In this document: positions 34,269 to 43,435 of the stretch, piece after piece
Numbering within the stretch: the stretch's first letter is position 1
Layout: every line of letters starts with the position of its first letter
DNA from: Methanocorpusculum labreanum Z
GTDB taxonomy: Archaea; Halobacteriota; Methanomicrobia; Methanomicrobiales; Methanocorpusculaceae
Assembly: GCF_000015765.1 (NCBI RefSeq)
Contig: NC_008942.1
Span: 248,001 to 312,000 of the forward strand
Direction of reading: 5' to 3'
DNA: 64,000 bases
Position numbers and translations under genes: made by a program
The notes under the pieces: model-generated
Databases searched by the model: none
Told to the model about the DNA's origin: nothing
What the model saw: the letters and a program-made list of their open reading frames with translations, nothing else

Positions 34269-37200
34269 TTATGGTCTGAAGTACTCGACCAGCGACTCGA
34301 AGAGTTTCATATCGAACACGTCGTCATAATTCTTGTAGAGTCCGTCTCCGATACGTTCGGCATGCCCCATTTTACCGAGCACGCGTCCGTCGGGCGAAGT
34401 GATCCCTTCGATCGCCAGCATCGAATCATTCGGATTGTAACGGATATCCGAGGTCGGATGGTTGGTCAGATCGACATACTGCGTCGCCACCTGGCCGTTT
34501 TCGATCAGCTGCTTCAGCACATCGTCGTTTGCGAGGAATCGTCCTTCACCATGCGAAATAGGCACGGCGAACACGTCTCCGACATGTACCTTGGAGAACC
34601 AGGGGGATTTCACGGACGAGACCCGGACCCGGACGATCTTTGACTGGTGTCTGCCGATCGTATTGAACGTCAGCGTCGGCGAATCCGCATCGACGTCGAC
34701 GATCTCTCCATAGGGAACGAGCCCTAACTTGATCAGGGCCTGGAATCCGTTGCAGATTCCAAGAATCAGCCCGTCCCGGTTCTTTAACAGATCATGTACG
34801 GCGTCCTTGATCTTCGCATTGCGGAAGAATGCCGTGATGAACTTGCCAGATCCGTCGGGTTCGTCCCCGCCGGAAAAACCGCCCGGAATGAAGATTGCCT
34901 GGGACTTTGAGATCGCGTCCGCCGCCCGGTCGACCGACTCGGCCGTGTCCTTTGCCGTCTGGTTGTTGATCACGAGGATTTCAGGGATCGCGCCTGATTT
35001 TGCGACGGCCTTGGCGCTTTCGTACTCGCAGTTCGTTCCCGGGAAAACCGGGATCAGGACACGCGGATGGGCAGTCCTCTCACGCGGTTTGAGGACACTG
35101 CGTGTCTCGCACTTGATCTTTTTGATCCTGCCGGACCCCTGCGGGATATTGCACGGATACACCGATTCGAGTTTTGCTTCGTAGATGTTCAGCAGCGTTT
35201 CCAGCGGGAGTTTTACACCTGCATACCGGATGAAAGCGTCCGGCGTCGTTACGCCTAACGGAACCCCGACCTCCGCGTCACCGCTCAGTTCAAGAACAAA
35301 CGCTCCGTAGTTGTATCCGAAGATATCCTTTGGATCAATGCTGCTGTCGTAGGTGAATCCGATCATGTTCCCGAATGCCATTTTTAATACGGCCTCGGCG
35401 ATGCCCCCAAGGGAAGGGGTATAACAGGAGAGAACTTTTCCTTCTCTCATAAGCATCGTTACCAGACGATAATTTGCGGTCAGCGACTCCGCCTTTGGAA
35501 GACCGTTTTCATCAGACTCCGCTTTCAGCAGAACGACCTTGTGGCCCGGGCTCTTGAACTCGTTTGTGACGATGTTTCTGATCTTCTCCGTGGTCACGGC
35601 GAACGAAATCAGTGTCGGGGGGACATCTAGTTTCTCAAAGGAACCGCTCATCGAATCCTTCCCTCCGATCGCTCCGACTCCAAGCCCCATCTGGGCCGCA
35701 AATGCCCCTAGGAGAGCGCTCATCGGCTTTCCCCAGCGTTTCGGATCCTTGCCCGGCTTCTCGAAGTACTCCTGGAACGAAAGATACACGTCCGAAAACT
35801 CAGCTCCGGTTGCGATCAGCTTCGAGACGCTTTCGACAACCGCGAGGTATGCTCCGTGATACGGGCTCTTTTCAGAGATCATCGGATTGAATCCCCATGC
35901 CATCAGCGAGCAGTCATCGGTATCGCTTTTTTCCACCGCGATCTTGTTCACCATCGCCTGGATCGGGGTCAGCTGATATTTCCCGCCAAACGGCATAAGG
36001 ACCGTTCCGGCGCCGACCGTCGAATCGAACCGTTCGGAAAGTCCCTTTCTCGAACAGCTGTTTAGGTCGCCGGCAAGCTTTTCATAATTTTCGGCAAACC
36101 CTTCGCCGACCTCTTTTGCAAACGGCTGGGGGTCCGCGAGTTCGATCTCGATGTGTTTTTCCGTGCCGTTTGTATCCAGAAATGCACGGGAAATATCGAC
36201 GATCTTTTTCCCGTTCCAGTTCATGATCAAGCGCGGATTTTCCGTGACTTTTGCAACGACTGTTGCTTCGAGATTTTCCGCGTGAGCGAGGGAGCGGAAC
36301 GTTTCCGCATCGTTTTTGTCCACGACGACTGCCATTCTTTCCTGCGATTCGCTGATCGCAAGTTCCGTTCCGTCAAGACCTTCATACTTCTTTGGGACCG
36401 CGTTCAGATCGATCTCCAGCCCTTCGGCAAGCTCTCCGATCGCGACCGAAACCCCGCCGGCTCCGAAATCGTTGCAGCGTTTGATAAGACGGGAAGCTTC
36501 CTTGTTTCTAAACAGCCGCTGGATCTTTCGTTCTTCCGGAGCATTTCCCTTCTGGACTTCCGCTCCGCAACTTGTAAGCGAAGCCACCGTATGGGACTTC
36601 GAGGATCCGGCTGCCCCGCCGCATCCGTCTCTTCCGGTCCGTCCGCCTAAAAGAATTACGACATCCCCGTCTTTTGGCACCTCGCGCCGGACATTATCCT
36701 TTGGGACCGCCCCGATAACGGCGCCGACTTCCATCCGTTTTGCCACGTAGCCCGGATGATAGAGTTCATCGACGATTCCGGTGGCAAGCCCTATCTGGTT
36801 TCCGTACGAACTGTAGCCCGCCGCCGCCGTCGAGACGATCTTTCGCTGCGGAAGTTTTCCAAGCAGCGTCTCGCTCACGGGAGTCAGGGGATCTCCGGCT
36901 CCCGTCAGCCGCATCGCCGAATACACATAGGCCCGGCCCGAAAGGGGATCGCGGATCGCCCCTCCAAGACAGGTCGCCGCTCCGCCGAACGGTTCGATCT
37001 CGGTCGGGTGATTGTGGGTCTCGTTTTTGAACAGTAAAAGCCAGTCTTCGTCCTGCCCGTCCACGTTCACCGTGATCTTTACCGTGCAGGCATTGATCTC
37101 GGGAGACTCGTCCAGCTTGTCGAGTTTTCCCGCCTGTTTCAGATATCTCACGGCGATCGTTGCGATATCCATCAGATTGACCGGTTTGTCCCGGCCGACG

Positions 37201-37964
37201 GCTTTTCTGACCGCGAGATACTCGTCGAATGCTTTCTGCAGAAGCGGGCTTTCTGTTCTGACCTCGTCGATCGTCGTTAAAAACGTCGTGTGGCGGCAGT
37301 GATCCGACCAGTAGGTGTCAATCATCCTGATCTCGGTGATCGTCGGGTCACGGTTTTCCTGAATAAAATACTGCTGGCTGAATCTGATATCGTCTTCATC
37401 CATCGCGAGCCCCAGTTCGCGGATGAGGCCGGCAAGACCTTTTTCATCCAGTTTGGTGAATCCGGTAAGTGTTTCCACGGTTGTCGGGATATGGTAGGAT
37501 ACGGAAAGGGTCGCCGGTTTTTCAAGCGAAGCTTCTCTGCTCTCGACCGGGTTGATCACATATTTTTTGATCGCAAGCAGCTGTTCTTTGGTGATTTTTC
37601 CTTTGAGAATATACACCCTGGCGGTGTTTACGAGCGGCCTTTCTCCTTGGGAAATCAGCTGGATACACTGTGCAGCGCTGTCTGCCCTCTGGTCGAACTG
37701 ACCCGGCAGATACTCGACGGCAAACATGGTTTCGTCCTTGGCCGGCTCCAGCCCGTCGTATGTTATATCCAGCTGGGGTTCGGAGAAGACCGTCGACTTT
37801 GCGTAATCGAACAGCGGTTTTTCTATATTTTCGACATCGTACCGGTTGATTATTCTGACCGATGTCAGTTCCTTAATGCCGAGCAGACTCTGCAGTTCAT
37901 TCTGGAGTGAGCGTGCTTCGTTTGCCAGTGCGGGTTTTTTCTCAACAAATATCCTGTAAACCAT
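34269..37964 (-). CDS. purL: PurL, single-chain phosphoribosylformylglycinamidine synthase
   Basis: Fourth step of purine synthesis (FGAR to FGAM). The 1231-residue protein joins PurS-like, two PurM-like ATPase and glutaminase domains. RMIDTYWSDHCRHTTF (about residue 220) and NETHNHPTEIEPFGGAATCLGG mark the synthase; PGTNCEYESA, LGICNGFQAL with the catalytic Cys, and SHGEGRF mark the glutaminase. Most archaea use separate PurS, PurL and PurQ, so this Gram-positive-style single chain is unusual and suggests transfer. The start at 37964 has AAAGGGA upstream. Confidence 0.93.
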   Translation of the reverse strand: MVYRIFVEKKPALANEARSLQNELQSLLGIKELTSVRIINRYDVENIEKPLFDYAKSTVFSEPQLDITYDGLEPAKDETMFAVEYLPGQFDQRADSAAQCIQLISQGERPLVNTARVYILKGKITKEQLLAIKKYVINPVESREASLEKPATLSVSYHIPTTVETLTGFTKLDEKGLAGLIRELGLAMDEDDIRFSQQYFIQENRDPTITEIRMIDTYWSDHCRHTTFLTTIDEVRTESPLLQKAFDEYLAVRKAVGRDKPVNLMDIATIAVRYLKQAGKLDKLDESPEINACTVKITVNVDGQDEDWLLLFKNETHNHPTEIEPFGGAATCLGGAIRDPLSGRAYVYSAMRLTGAGDPLTPVSETLLGKLPQRKIVSTAAAGYSSYGNQIGLATGIVDELYHPGYVAKRMEVGAVIGAVPKDNVRREVPKDGDVVILLGGRTGRDGCGGAAGSSKSHTVASLTSCGAEVQKGNAPEERKIQRLFRNKEASRLIKRCNDFGAGGVSVAIGELAEGLEIDLNAVPKKYEGLDGTELAISESQERMAVVVDKNDAETFRSLAHAENLEATVVAKVTENPRLIMNWNGKKIVDISRAFLDTNGTEKHIEIELADPQPFAKEVGEGFAENYEKLAGDLNSCSRKGLSERFDSTVGAGTVLMPFGGKYQLTPIQAMVNKIAVEKSDTDDCSLMAWGFNPMISEKSPYHGAYLAVVESVSKLIATGAEFSDVYLSFQEYFEKPGKDPKRWGKPMSALLGAFAAQMGLGVGAIGGKDSMSGSFEKLDVPPTLISFAVTTEKIRNIVTNEFKSPGHKVVLLKAESDENGLPKAESLTANYRLVTMLMREGKVLSCYTPSLGGIAEAVLKMAFGNMIGFTYDSSIDPKDIFGYNYGAFVLELSGDAEVGVPLGVTTPDAFIRYAGVKLPLETLLNIYEAKLESVYPCNIPQGSGRIKKIKCETRSVLKPRERTAHPRVLIPVFPGTNCEYESAKAVAKSGAIPEILVINNQTAKDTAESVDRAADAISKSQAIFIPGGFSGGDEPDGSGKFITAFFRNAKIKDAVHDLLKNRDGLILGICNGFQALIKLGLVPYGEIVDVDADSPTLTFNTIGRHQSKIVRVRVSSVKSPWFSKVHVGDVFAVPISHGEGRFLANDDVLKQLIENGQVATQYVDLTNHPTSDIRYNPNDSMLAIEGITSPDGRVLGKMGHAERIGDGLYKNYDDVFDMKLFESLVEYFRP

Positions 37965-38093
37965 ATCAGTATCCCTTTCCTTTACCCGGACGTTCCTATG
38001 CCTATATGTTGGCATGCATGAAGATTAACTGTTCCCGTAATGGTTTTTGAGTGTCCATTACCTTTAAACCTGAGGGTTGTGTATTTTATGTGT

Positions 38094-38297
38094 ATGACGT
38101 CATTTTTCGAGTATCTTACCAAAGACGGGGCGGTTTTATCAACTGCCGTCGTCCTTCTCGGTGTAGTCGTTATTATCGCATCAGCAATTCTCTTATCGGG
38201 TTACAACTTTATCCTGATGCTCGCCGGGATCTTTGTCGGTATTATCATAATTATCATCGGCGGCAAGTATTCTAAATTCAAAAAAGAAGAGAACTAG
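38094..38297 (+). CDS. Small two-helix membrane protein
   Basis: A 67-residue product (MTSFFEYLTKDG) with two hydrophobic helices (about 13-33 and 36-55) and a lysine-rich tail ending KFKKEEN. The start at 38094 follows a TATA-like CTTTAAACC by about 25 bases, implying a leaderless mRNA; an ATG at 38088 is also possible. No family is recognised. Confidence 0.6.
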   Translation: MTSFFEYLTKDGAVLSTAVVLLGVVVIIASAILLSGYNFILMLAGIFVGIIIIIIGGKYSKFKKEEN

Positions 38298-38302
38298 CGT
38301 TT

Positions 38303-38557
38303 TTAGGAGAAGGAAGAGAAAAACTCTTTCAGTTCTTTTTTCGTCTCGGGAGGGAGAGCCGATTTTTTTACGCCTAACACCGCTCCTTCGAGTCCGTATA
38401 ACCGGTGAAGACATGCGGTCTCGTCGATCGATCTGATCATCAGCCAGGCTTTTTTGCTGCCGAGTTCACGCAGCTGTTCAGCTGTGGTGATCCCGACTTT
38501 GTTGAGTTTTTCTTCGGTGTCTTTGCCGATGTTGGGTAATGTTGCAAGTTCACCCAT
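38303..38557 (-). CDS. TfoX C-terminal-domain protein
   Basis: 84 residues matching the C-terminal half of TfoX/Sxy: LPNIGKDTEEKLNKVGITTAEQL forms a helix-hairpin-helix-like start. GSKKAWLMIRS and ACLHRLYGLEGAVLG follow. Stand-alone copies are widespread, and their function is unsettled. It is convergent with the small membrane protein. Confidence 0.85.
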   Translation of the reverse strand: MGELATLPNIGKDTEEKLNKVGITTAEQLRELGSKKAWLMIRSIDETACLHRLYGLEGAVLGVKKSALPPETKKELKEFFSSFS

Positions 38558-38594
38558 GTGGTTTACCTAGCTTATCTATTGGTAGGAGGGGATG

Positions 38595-39155
38595 TTAATC
38601 TTACGCGGGGTTAGTGTAAATCCAATTCAGGAAGGTTAAGGCTGGGTGTGAATGAATAAGAAAAAGAACCGCGAATCTCCGCGAATTAACGCGAATCGCA
38701 TTTTTTCTTGCGCCGTCGTGCTCTGCTCCGGCTGATGCGTGCAAATCGAAGATTTGCGTGCCGCCTCAAACAGGCTATGCCTGGTTGGGCTTCGCCTACG
38801 CAGAATCGCACGCCGTCTGGAAAAGTCCACGAGCTGAAAGCTCGTGAGACGTCTCAAGAGCCTTTGGCTCTTGGACAAATGCTATTGGAAAAACCGGCGT
38901 GCCGGTTTTTCTCTCCGTAAACTTCTCATTTGATGTAATCGAAAAAGAATGAAACAACAGAAAAACCCGCTGGCGGGTTTTTCCCCAGCATTTTTCAAGA
39001 GAGGGTGCGATTCTGCGTAGGCGATCAGCCGGAGCAGAGCACCCGAACGTAAGGAAAATGCGATTCGTGTTTATTCGCGGTATTTTAATCTCATGTTTCC
39101 ACACCCCGCCATACCTTTTCCGAATTGAATCCACCTCAACACTGCATACATTCTC
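38595..39155. mobile_element. Hairpin element copy B (561 bp)
   Basis: Degraded ends (TTAATCTTACGCGGGG, CACTGCATACATTCTC) correspond to those of the other copies. Inside, long inverted arms share CGAATCGCATTTT and TGCTCTGCTCCGGCTGAT (about 38668-38735 and 39016-39085). Between them lie six small perfect palindromes: GCAAATC-GAA-GATTTGC (38741), CAGGC-TAT-GCCTG (38771), CACGAGCT-GAA-AGCTCGTG (38828), CAAGAGCC-TTT-GGCTCTTG (38855), AAAAACCGGC-GT and inverse (38889), and AAAAACCCGC-TG and inverse (38961). It has no coding frame and fills the 666-base gap before sdpR. Confidence 0.78.
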
Positions 39156-39223
39156 TTACCCCAAGCTATTTCGAAATCCATCAATTTAGAAATACATCTA
39201 AATAGTTTCGCAGACAACAGAGT

Positions 39224-39508
39224 ATGAGTAATATGGGATTTCCCGAGACATTCAAGGCATTATCCGATCCGGTCAGGCGCGAGATCCTCACGATTCTGAA
39301 AGAGGGGAAGATGTCTGCCGGAGATATCGCCGGACACTTCGACATGACCGGAGCGACGATTTCGTATCATCTGTCCCAGCTCAAAAAAGCGGATCTTGTG
39401 ACGGAGACGAAGTACAAGAACTTCGTGTATTACGAGCTGAATCTTTCGGTGTTCGAGGAGCTTATGTGTTGGATTTCCCAGTTCAAAGAGGTACAAAATG
39501 AAAATTGA
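39224..39508 (+). CDS. SdpR-like ArsR-family autorepressor
   Basis: The 94-residue winged-helix protein has FKALSDPVRREILTILKEGKMSAGDIA and the recognition helix TGATISYHLSQLKKADLV, typical of SdpR. A TATA-like ATCTAAATAG lies about 25 bases before the ATG, so the mRNA is probably leaderless. It overlaps the sdpI-like gene by 11 bases. In Bacillus SdpR and SdpI form a signalling and immunity pair; here it is inferred to control its own operon. Confidence 0.88.
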   Translation: MSNMGFPETFKALSDPVRREILTILKEGKMSAGDIAGHFDMTGATISYHLSQLKKADLVTETKYKNFVYYELNLSVFEELMCWISQFKEVQNEN

Positions 39509-40139
39509 TAAAACCCTGATAATCACCTCGGTGATCTGTCTTCTGCCAATCATGCTGGGTGTCGTGCTGTATGACCGATTGCCGGATATGATTGCGGTCC
39601 ATTTCGACTTTGCCGGCAATCCGGATAACTGGGCGCCGAAAGCTCTCGTTGTGTTTGGTCTGCCGATCTTTCTCTGTCTGATAAACATCATCTGTAACGT
39701 TTCTACCAGAAAATACGGCGGGGAAAATCAAAGCATGCTGGTGAAGTTCTGCCGCTGGCTTGTTGCGATAATCTCGATTGTGATCGTTCCGATTATGCTC
39801 TTTAAGGCTCTCGGTGCGGATATCCCAATCCAGATCATTGCCCCGGTGCTGGTGGGTGTTGTGTTCGTCGTCATCGGGAATTATTCGCCGAAGACGAAGC
39901 AGAATCCGGTTGTAGGTGTCAGGATTCCCTGGACGCTTGAAAGCGAGGAGAACTGGCGGCGGACCCACCGGTTTGCGGGGTATCTCTGGATGATCGGCGG
40001 GTTTGTACTGATTGTGGCCGCATTCTTCATGTATTACGGGTTTGCTTACATCTGGGCTGCTGTCTTTTTCGGGGTGATCATCTCGATGATCGCGGCACCG
40101 ATCCTCTATTCATACTATCTGCATAAGAAAGGGATCTGA
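39498..40139 (+). CDS. SdpI-family membrane protein (DUF1648)
   Basis: The 213-residue membrane protein has about six helices. Its N-terminal DUF1648 part shows LPDMIAVHFDFAGNPDNWAPK, the hallmark of SdpI. It also has NYSPKTKQNPVVGVRIPWTLESEENWRRTHRFAG, another conserved SdpI segment. In Bacillus SdpI gives immunity to the SdpC toxin; no SdpC-like gene is in this window. GAGGT before the ATG sets the start. Confidence 0.88.
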   Translation: MKIDKTLIITSVICLLPIMLGVVLYDRLPDMIAVHFDFAGNPDNWAPKALVVFGLPIFLCLINIICNVSTRKYGGENQSMLVKFCRWLVAIISIVIVPIMLFKALGADIPIQIIAPVLVGVVFVVIGNYSPKTKQNPVVGVRIPWTLESEENWRRTHRFAGYLWMIGGFVLIVAAFFMYYGFAYIWAAVFFGVIISMIAAPILYSYYLHKKGI

Positions 40140-40237
40140 TTTTTTCAGGAGAAATCAGGCAAAAATCTTTTTTTTCTTCGGGATTGAATTATTGTATCCC
40201 GGATAGATTTATGTAAGTAGAAAGATCAGTCACTTTC

Positions 40238-40888
40238 ATGGTTATTTCCCGAGATAGAAAGAAAGTGAGACGTGAAGAAACATCCTCCCCTGCCGTCAAA
40301 GAAACCAACTGGAATTTTCTCGTAATTGTCCTGTCCACGATTATGGTGTTTATTGGCGTTCCTTCAATGTTTTCTGCCTGCTTTTCTGATTCAATGGAGG
40401 CTTGGGGCACAACGATATTTCTTATCTGTGCGAGTGTGATTGCATTTTTCTTGGGTATCTTATATTGTTACATTCCATCTATTTTGCTCAAGATACCATT
40501 TTCAGGGCGTGCCGCTAAACTCCACTGCTTTTATATAGCTCTAACAATTGCATTTATCCCTTTGGTGATTTACTATAGTTTCACAGGTCATGTGGACTAT
40601 GTCCTTATTTATGTCATCTGTGTATGCTTCCTTTTTCTTATTGGACAAAATATTAATCGATCCTCCGAAATGTGTGTTAGTTTTAACAAATTACCTAATT
40701 TATGGCAGTTAGGTTTAACAATCATTATTATTGGAGGGGTTATTTGTTTGATCGGTGTATTAGCTCATTTTAATATATTGATTCTTGGGGGTATTGGTTT
40801 TATGATTCTTGGGGATGTTCTTTATATTATTGGGTCTTTACCACTCCTGAAAAAAATAATCAATGAAATATGGTGTAACGTAGATTAA
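40238..40888 (+). CDS. AT-rich multi-pass membrane protein, unknown
   Basis: 216 residues with a basic N-terminal tail and about six hydrophobic helices. The charged ends and low GC contrast with the genes around it. It follows sdpI by 98 bases and has its own TATA-like sequence (ATAGATTTATG, about 40204). No motif is recognised. It may be a late arrival associated with the hairpin element just downstream. Confidence 0.6.
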   Translation: MVISRDRKKVRREETSSPAVKETNWNFLVIVLSTIMVFIGVPSMFSACFSDSMEAWGTTIFLICASVIAFFLGILYCYIPSILLKIPFSGRAAKLHCFYIALTIAFIPLVIYYSFTGHVDYVLIYVICVCFLFLIGQNINRSSEMCVSFNKLPNLWQLGLTIIIIGGVICLIGVLAHFNILILGGIGFMILGDVLYIIGSLPLLKKIINEIWCNVD

Positions 40889-41045
40889 CAAAATAATATC
40901 CTCCATTTTTATACGTTTTCAGTATTAAAACAGACTATTTGTACCGGAAAATTAATCCGTTTGTGGGAACATGAAAAAAAACTGATGTAATTATGAGATG
41001 TGCTTCGTTTTCGTGTACGGCATTCATGTGGACACAAGAGAAAAA

Positions 41046-41520
41046 ACTAACCGCGAATCGGCGCGAATCCCGCAAGCCTTTGGCTTGCTCCCAGAATCGG
41101 ATTTGCTTATCCTCACTTTCGCAATCCAGCTTCGCTGTATTGCTCATCCCTCATCGGGAGCGTTCGGGCAAATCCTGTCGGCGCCCCAGCGCCTCCTCAT
41201 GATTATTTTCTTTCTCCGTCTCATTTTGAGTCGGGAGTAAAAAGAAACATTTTACCATTTTTAGGACTGCTCGATGCATATTTCCCTCACAGGAGCCGCC
41301 GGGGCGGCGACAGGATTTGCCCGAACGCTCCCGATGAAGGGACGAGCAAGTCGAGGGCGGGCTGACCCGTAGGGGCAGCCTCAGCCGAGCAAGGCTTTGT
41401 CTTGCGAGAGACTTGCGAGAGTGAGGAATAGCAAATCCGATTCGCTTCGCCCGAAGGGCGGATTCGCGCCGATTCGCGGTTGGTTTAACTCATACATCCA
41501 CACCCATCCCGACTCCTTTC
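41046..41520. mobile_element. Hairpin element copy C (giant hairpin)
   Basis: Outer arms AACCGCGAATCGGCGCGAATCC (41049-41070) and their 22-base exact inverse (41460-41481) enclose inner arms that are a 30-base perfect inverted repeat (41151-41180 with 41308-41337). Each arm carries its own small hairpin in the same slot: GCAAGCC-TTT-GGCTTGC (41072-41088) and CGCCC-GAA-GGGCG (41448-41460). The end CTCATACATCCACACCC matches the other copies, but clear terminal repeats are missing. It accounts for most of the 664-base gap and holds no gene. Confidence 0.78.
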
Positions 41521-41552
41521 TTCATTTAAGAATGCCAGTATACCCTGTCAAC

Positions 41553-43268
41553 CTAAATCACTCCCATCGCCGGCAGGATCGTCTGTTTCTCCCCGAAAAC
41601 CAGCATCCCTGTAAACCCTTCCGGCACAAATCCGCTCTCCATCAGCACCCCGTTTCGCTCCGCCGACACAAAAAACTCCTCCTCCGTCATCTTCACTGGA
41701 GAGAACGTAACCTCCCAGAAATTTGCCAGAGAACCTTTCTTCACCACTGCCGTCTCCCTTTTAACCTCCCCATCCGGGTAGAAAAGTGTAACCATGATCT
41801 CTTTTCCGGCCGCGAAGTTCGTCGTTCCGGAAACCGAAACACTTCGCTCCTTCATCGAAGCGGAGATTGGATCCATACCGATCCAAAACACCATGTCGTT
41901 TGTAAACGCCTTGATCCGCAGATTTGTCTTCCCGTCCGCGCTCAGATCCGTCCACCCCGTCCCGTCATTCAGATAACTCTGGCCCGCTTTTGCAAAGGTC
42001 ACCGTCTCGACCTCCTCTGACACTGCGGAGGTGTCGATCGAGATATTCAGAGGCTCCCTCCCCTCAAGATCGTAGACAACCGAAAAGGTCTGCCCCTTCT
42101 CGATTGGGACCGGCTCATCCAGCCGGATCGTATAGTATCCGGGGAATGCGATTACCCCCTCCTGCTCTGCAAGCAGTGTCCCGGAATCCGGCTCATCCGG
42201 CAGAGGATCGGTGTAAACACGCAGCGTGTAGTTCACCGACTGGTTCGTATCGAGAGATACGGCCTGGATCTCTTCATTCCCGCCGCATGTGAAAATATTG
42301 CTGATGGATGCCGAAGTTTGGGTCAAGGATTCATTCAGAACTAGCGTTCCCCCGTCATACTGATAAGTGTGCCCGACCCATGGCTCGGTTCCGACGAAGA
42401 ACGTGATCGGATAGGTCAGTTCCTCATACGGCATCCAGAAGTAGGTGATGTTCGAGAGATTGCTCCCCCACGAATTCTGGGCCAGCCATGCGCCGTCCTG
42501 TTTTGGCGTCACATAGAACTGCTCTTTAGAAAATGCATCATCCCAGCCGATCAGAATAACTGCATGCCCTCCGGCTGATTCCAGGTCTTCCCTGTTTGTA
42601 TCTCCAAGAGAATACATCCAGTCCCCGTTTTCCAGCTCTTCCAGATAGGGCTCGGCAGGATTAAAGAAAAATCCGACCGCAGGTGCTCCCTTTTCGAGCA
42701 TCATCGTCTTTACGTCTTCGATTTCCGTCGGTGGGATTATAATTACGGAGTCCAGAACGATCTCGTTCTCCGATATCGCCGTGTCTGCTGATGGGGCGGT
42801 ATTGTTCCCGTAGGAATCGAAGGGGGTGGTGGATTCATTGACGGCGCCGAATCCGGCGGCAAGAGTATACATCGCCTGGGTTAGATCTCCCCCGAGAAGA
42901 AGCCCGGAGATGTTGTCCGGCGGATCGATTTCATCGATGTGCGTGGTGTCGCCCGCTATCCCTTCGAGTCCCGGATATGGAGATGCGAGGTCGACCAGTT
43001 CATCACGGTTGTAGGTGTAGTAGACCACCGAAAACGGGGAGAGATCGATGCCGGTGTATGTTTCTGGATCCTGTCTGATCATACTGGACTCAAGCGAACT
43101 GATGCTGGCGAAAGCCCAGCAGACCCCATAGATTCCCTGATCGGTAATCACGGGGGTGAGGTTTACATCCCGCATATCGTAGGAGGACGGCAGGTCTGCG
43201 GCGGCGGGGATGATGAAGAGCGAGGCGAGGAGAAGTCCGAGGAGAAGAAGGCGGGTTGGTATGGACAT
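41553..43268 (-). CDS. Secreted papain-like (C1) cysteine protease
   Basis: The 571-residue protein has a signal peptide (residues 1-25). The C1 catalytic set is Q44 and C50 in ITDQGIYGVCWAFAS, His in SAGGHAVILIGWDD (about residue 240), and Asn in AQNSWGS (about 270). After the protease domain comes a beta-rich C-terminal part with no membrane anchor. It is probably exported by Sec and acts at the cell surface on extracellular protein or peptides. The upstream region carries repeats that may control it. Confidence 0.88.
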   Translation of the reverse strand: MSIPTRLLLLGLLLASLFIIPAAADLPSSYDMRDVNLTPVITDQGIYGVCWAFASISSLESSMIRQDPETYTGIDLSPFSVVYYTYNRDELVDLASPYPGLEGIAGDTTHIDEIDPPDNISGLLLGGDLTQAMYTLAAGFGAVNESTTPFDSYGNNTAPSADTAISENEIVLDSVIIIPPTEIEDVKTMMLEKGAPAVGFFFNPAEPYLEELENGDWMYSLGDTNREDLESAGGHAVILIGWDDAFSKEQFYVTPKQDGAWLAQNSWGSNLSNITYFWMPYEELTYPITFFVGTEPWVGHTYQYDGGTLVLNESLTQTSASISNIFTCGGNEEIQAVSLDTNQSVNYTLRVYTDPLPDEPDSGTLLAEQEGVIAFPGYYTIRLDEPVPIEKGQTFSVVYDLEGREPLNISIDTSAVSEEVETVTFAKAGQSYLNDGTGWTDLSADGKTNLRIKAFTNDMVFWIGMDPISASMKERSVSVSGTTNFAAGKEIMVTLFYPDGEVKRETAVVKKGSLANFWEVTFSPVKMTEEEFFVSAERNGVLMESGFVPEGFTGMLVFGEKQTILPAMGVI

Positions 43269-43318
43269 GATATTGTTGTTCTGACAAACTATAGAGAGGG
43301 GAGGGTATTAAGGTTTGG

Positions 43319-43385
43319 GAAGGCGGGGTGAGCCGTCAGGCTTGCCCTCAGCCGAGCAAATCTTTGAATTGCGACAGCGGGTTGG
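43319..43385. repeat. Fragment of the hairpin element family
   Basis: GGCGGGGTGAGCCGTCAGG and CCTCAGCCGAGCAAATCTTTG resemble the inner part of copy C (41355-41405: GGCGGGCTGACCCGTAGGG and CCTCAGCCGAGCAAGGCTTTG). No ends are visible. It is probably a decayed or partial copy. Confidence 0.55.
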
Positions 43386-43435
43386 AAACGTAGTCGGCGA
43401 CCAACTATTTTCATGTTAATACACAATATCCCCTC

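Noticed and set aside
39224-40139. A complete toxin-immunity system
   Set aside because: Only SdpR/SdpI-like genes are present; no SdpC-like toxin was found, so only regulator and immunity-like proteins are called.
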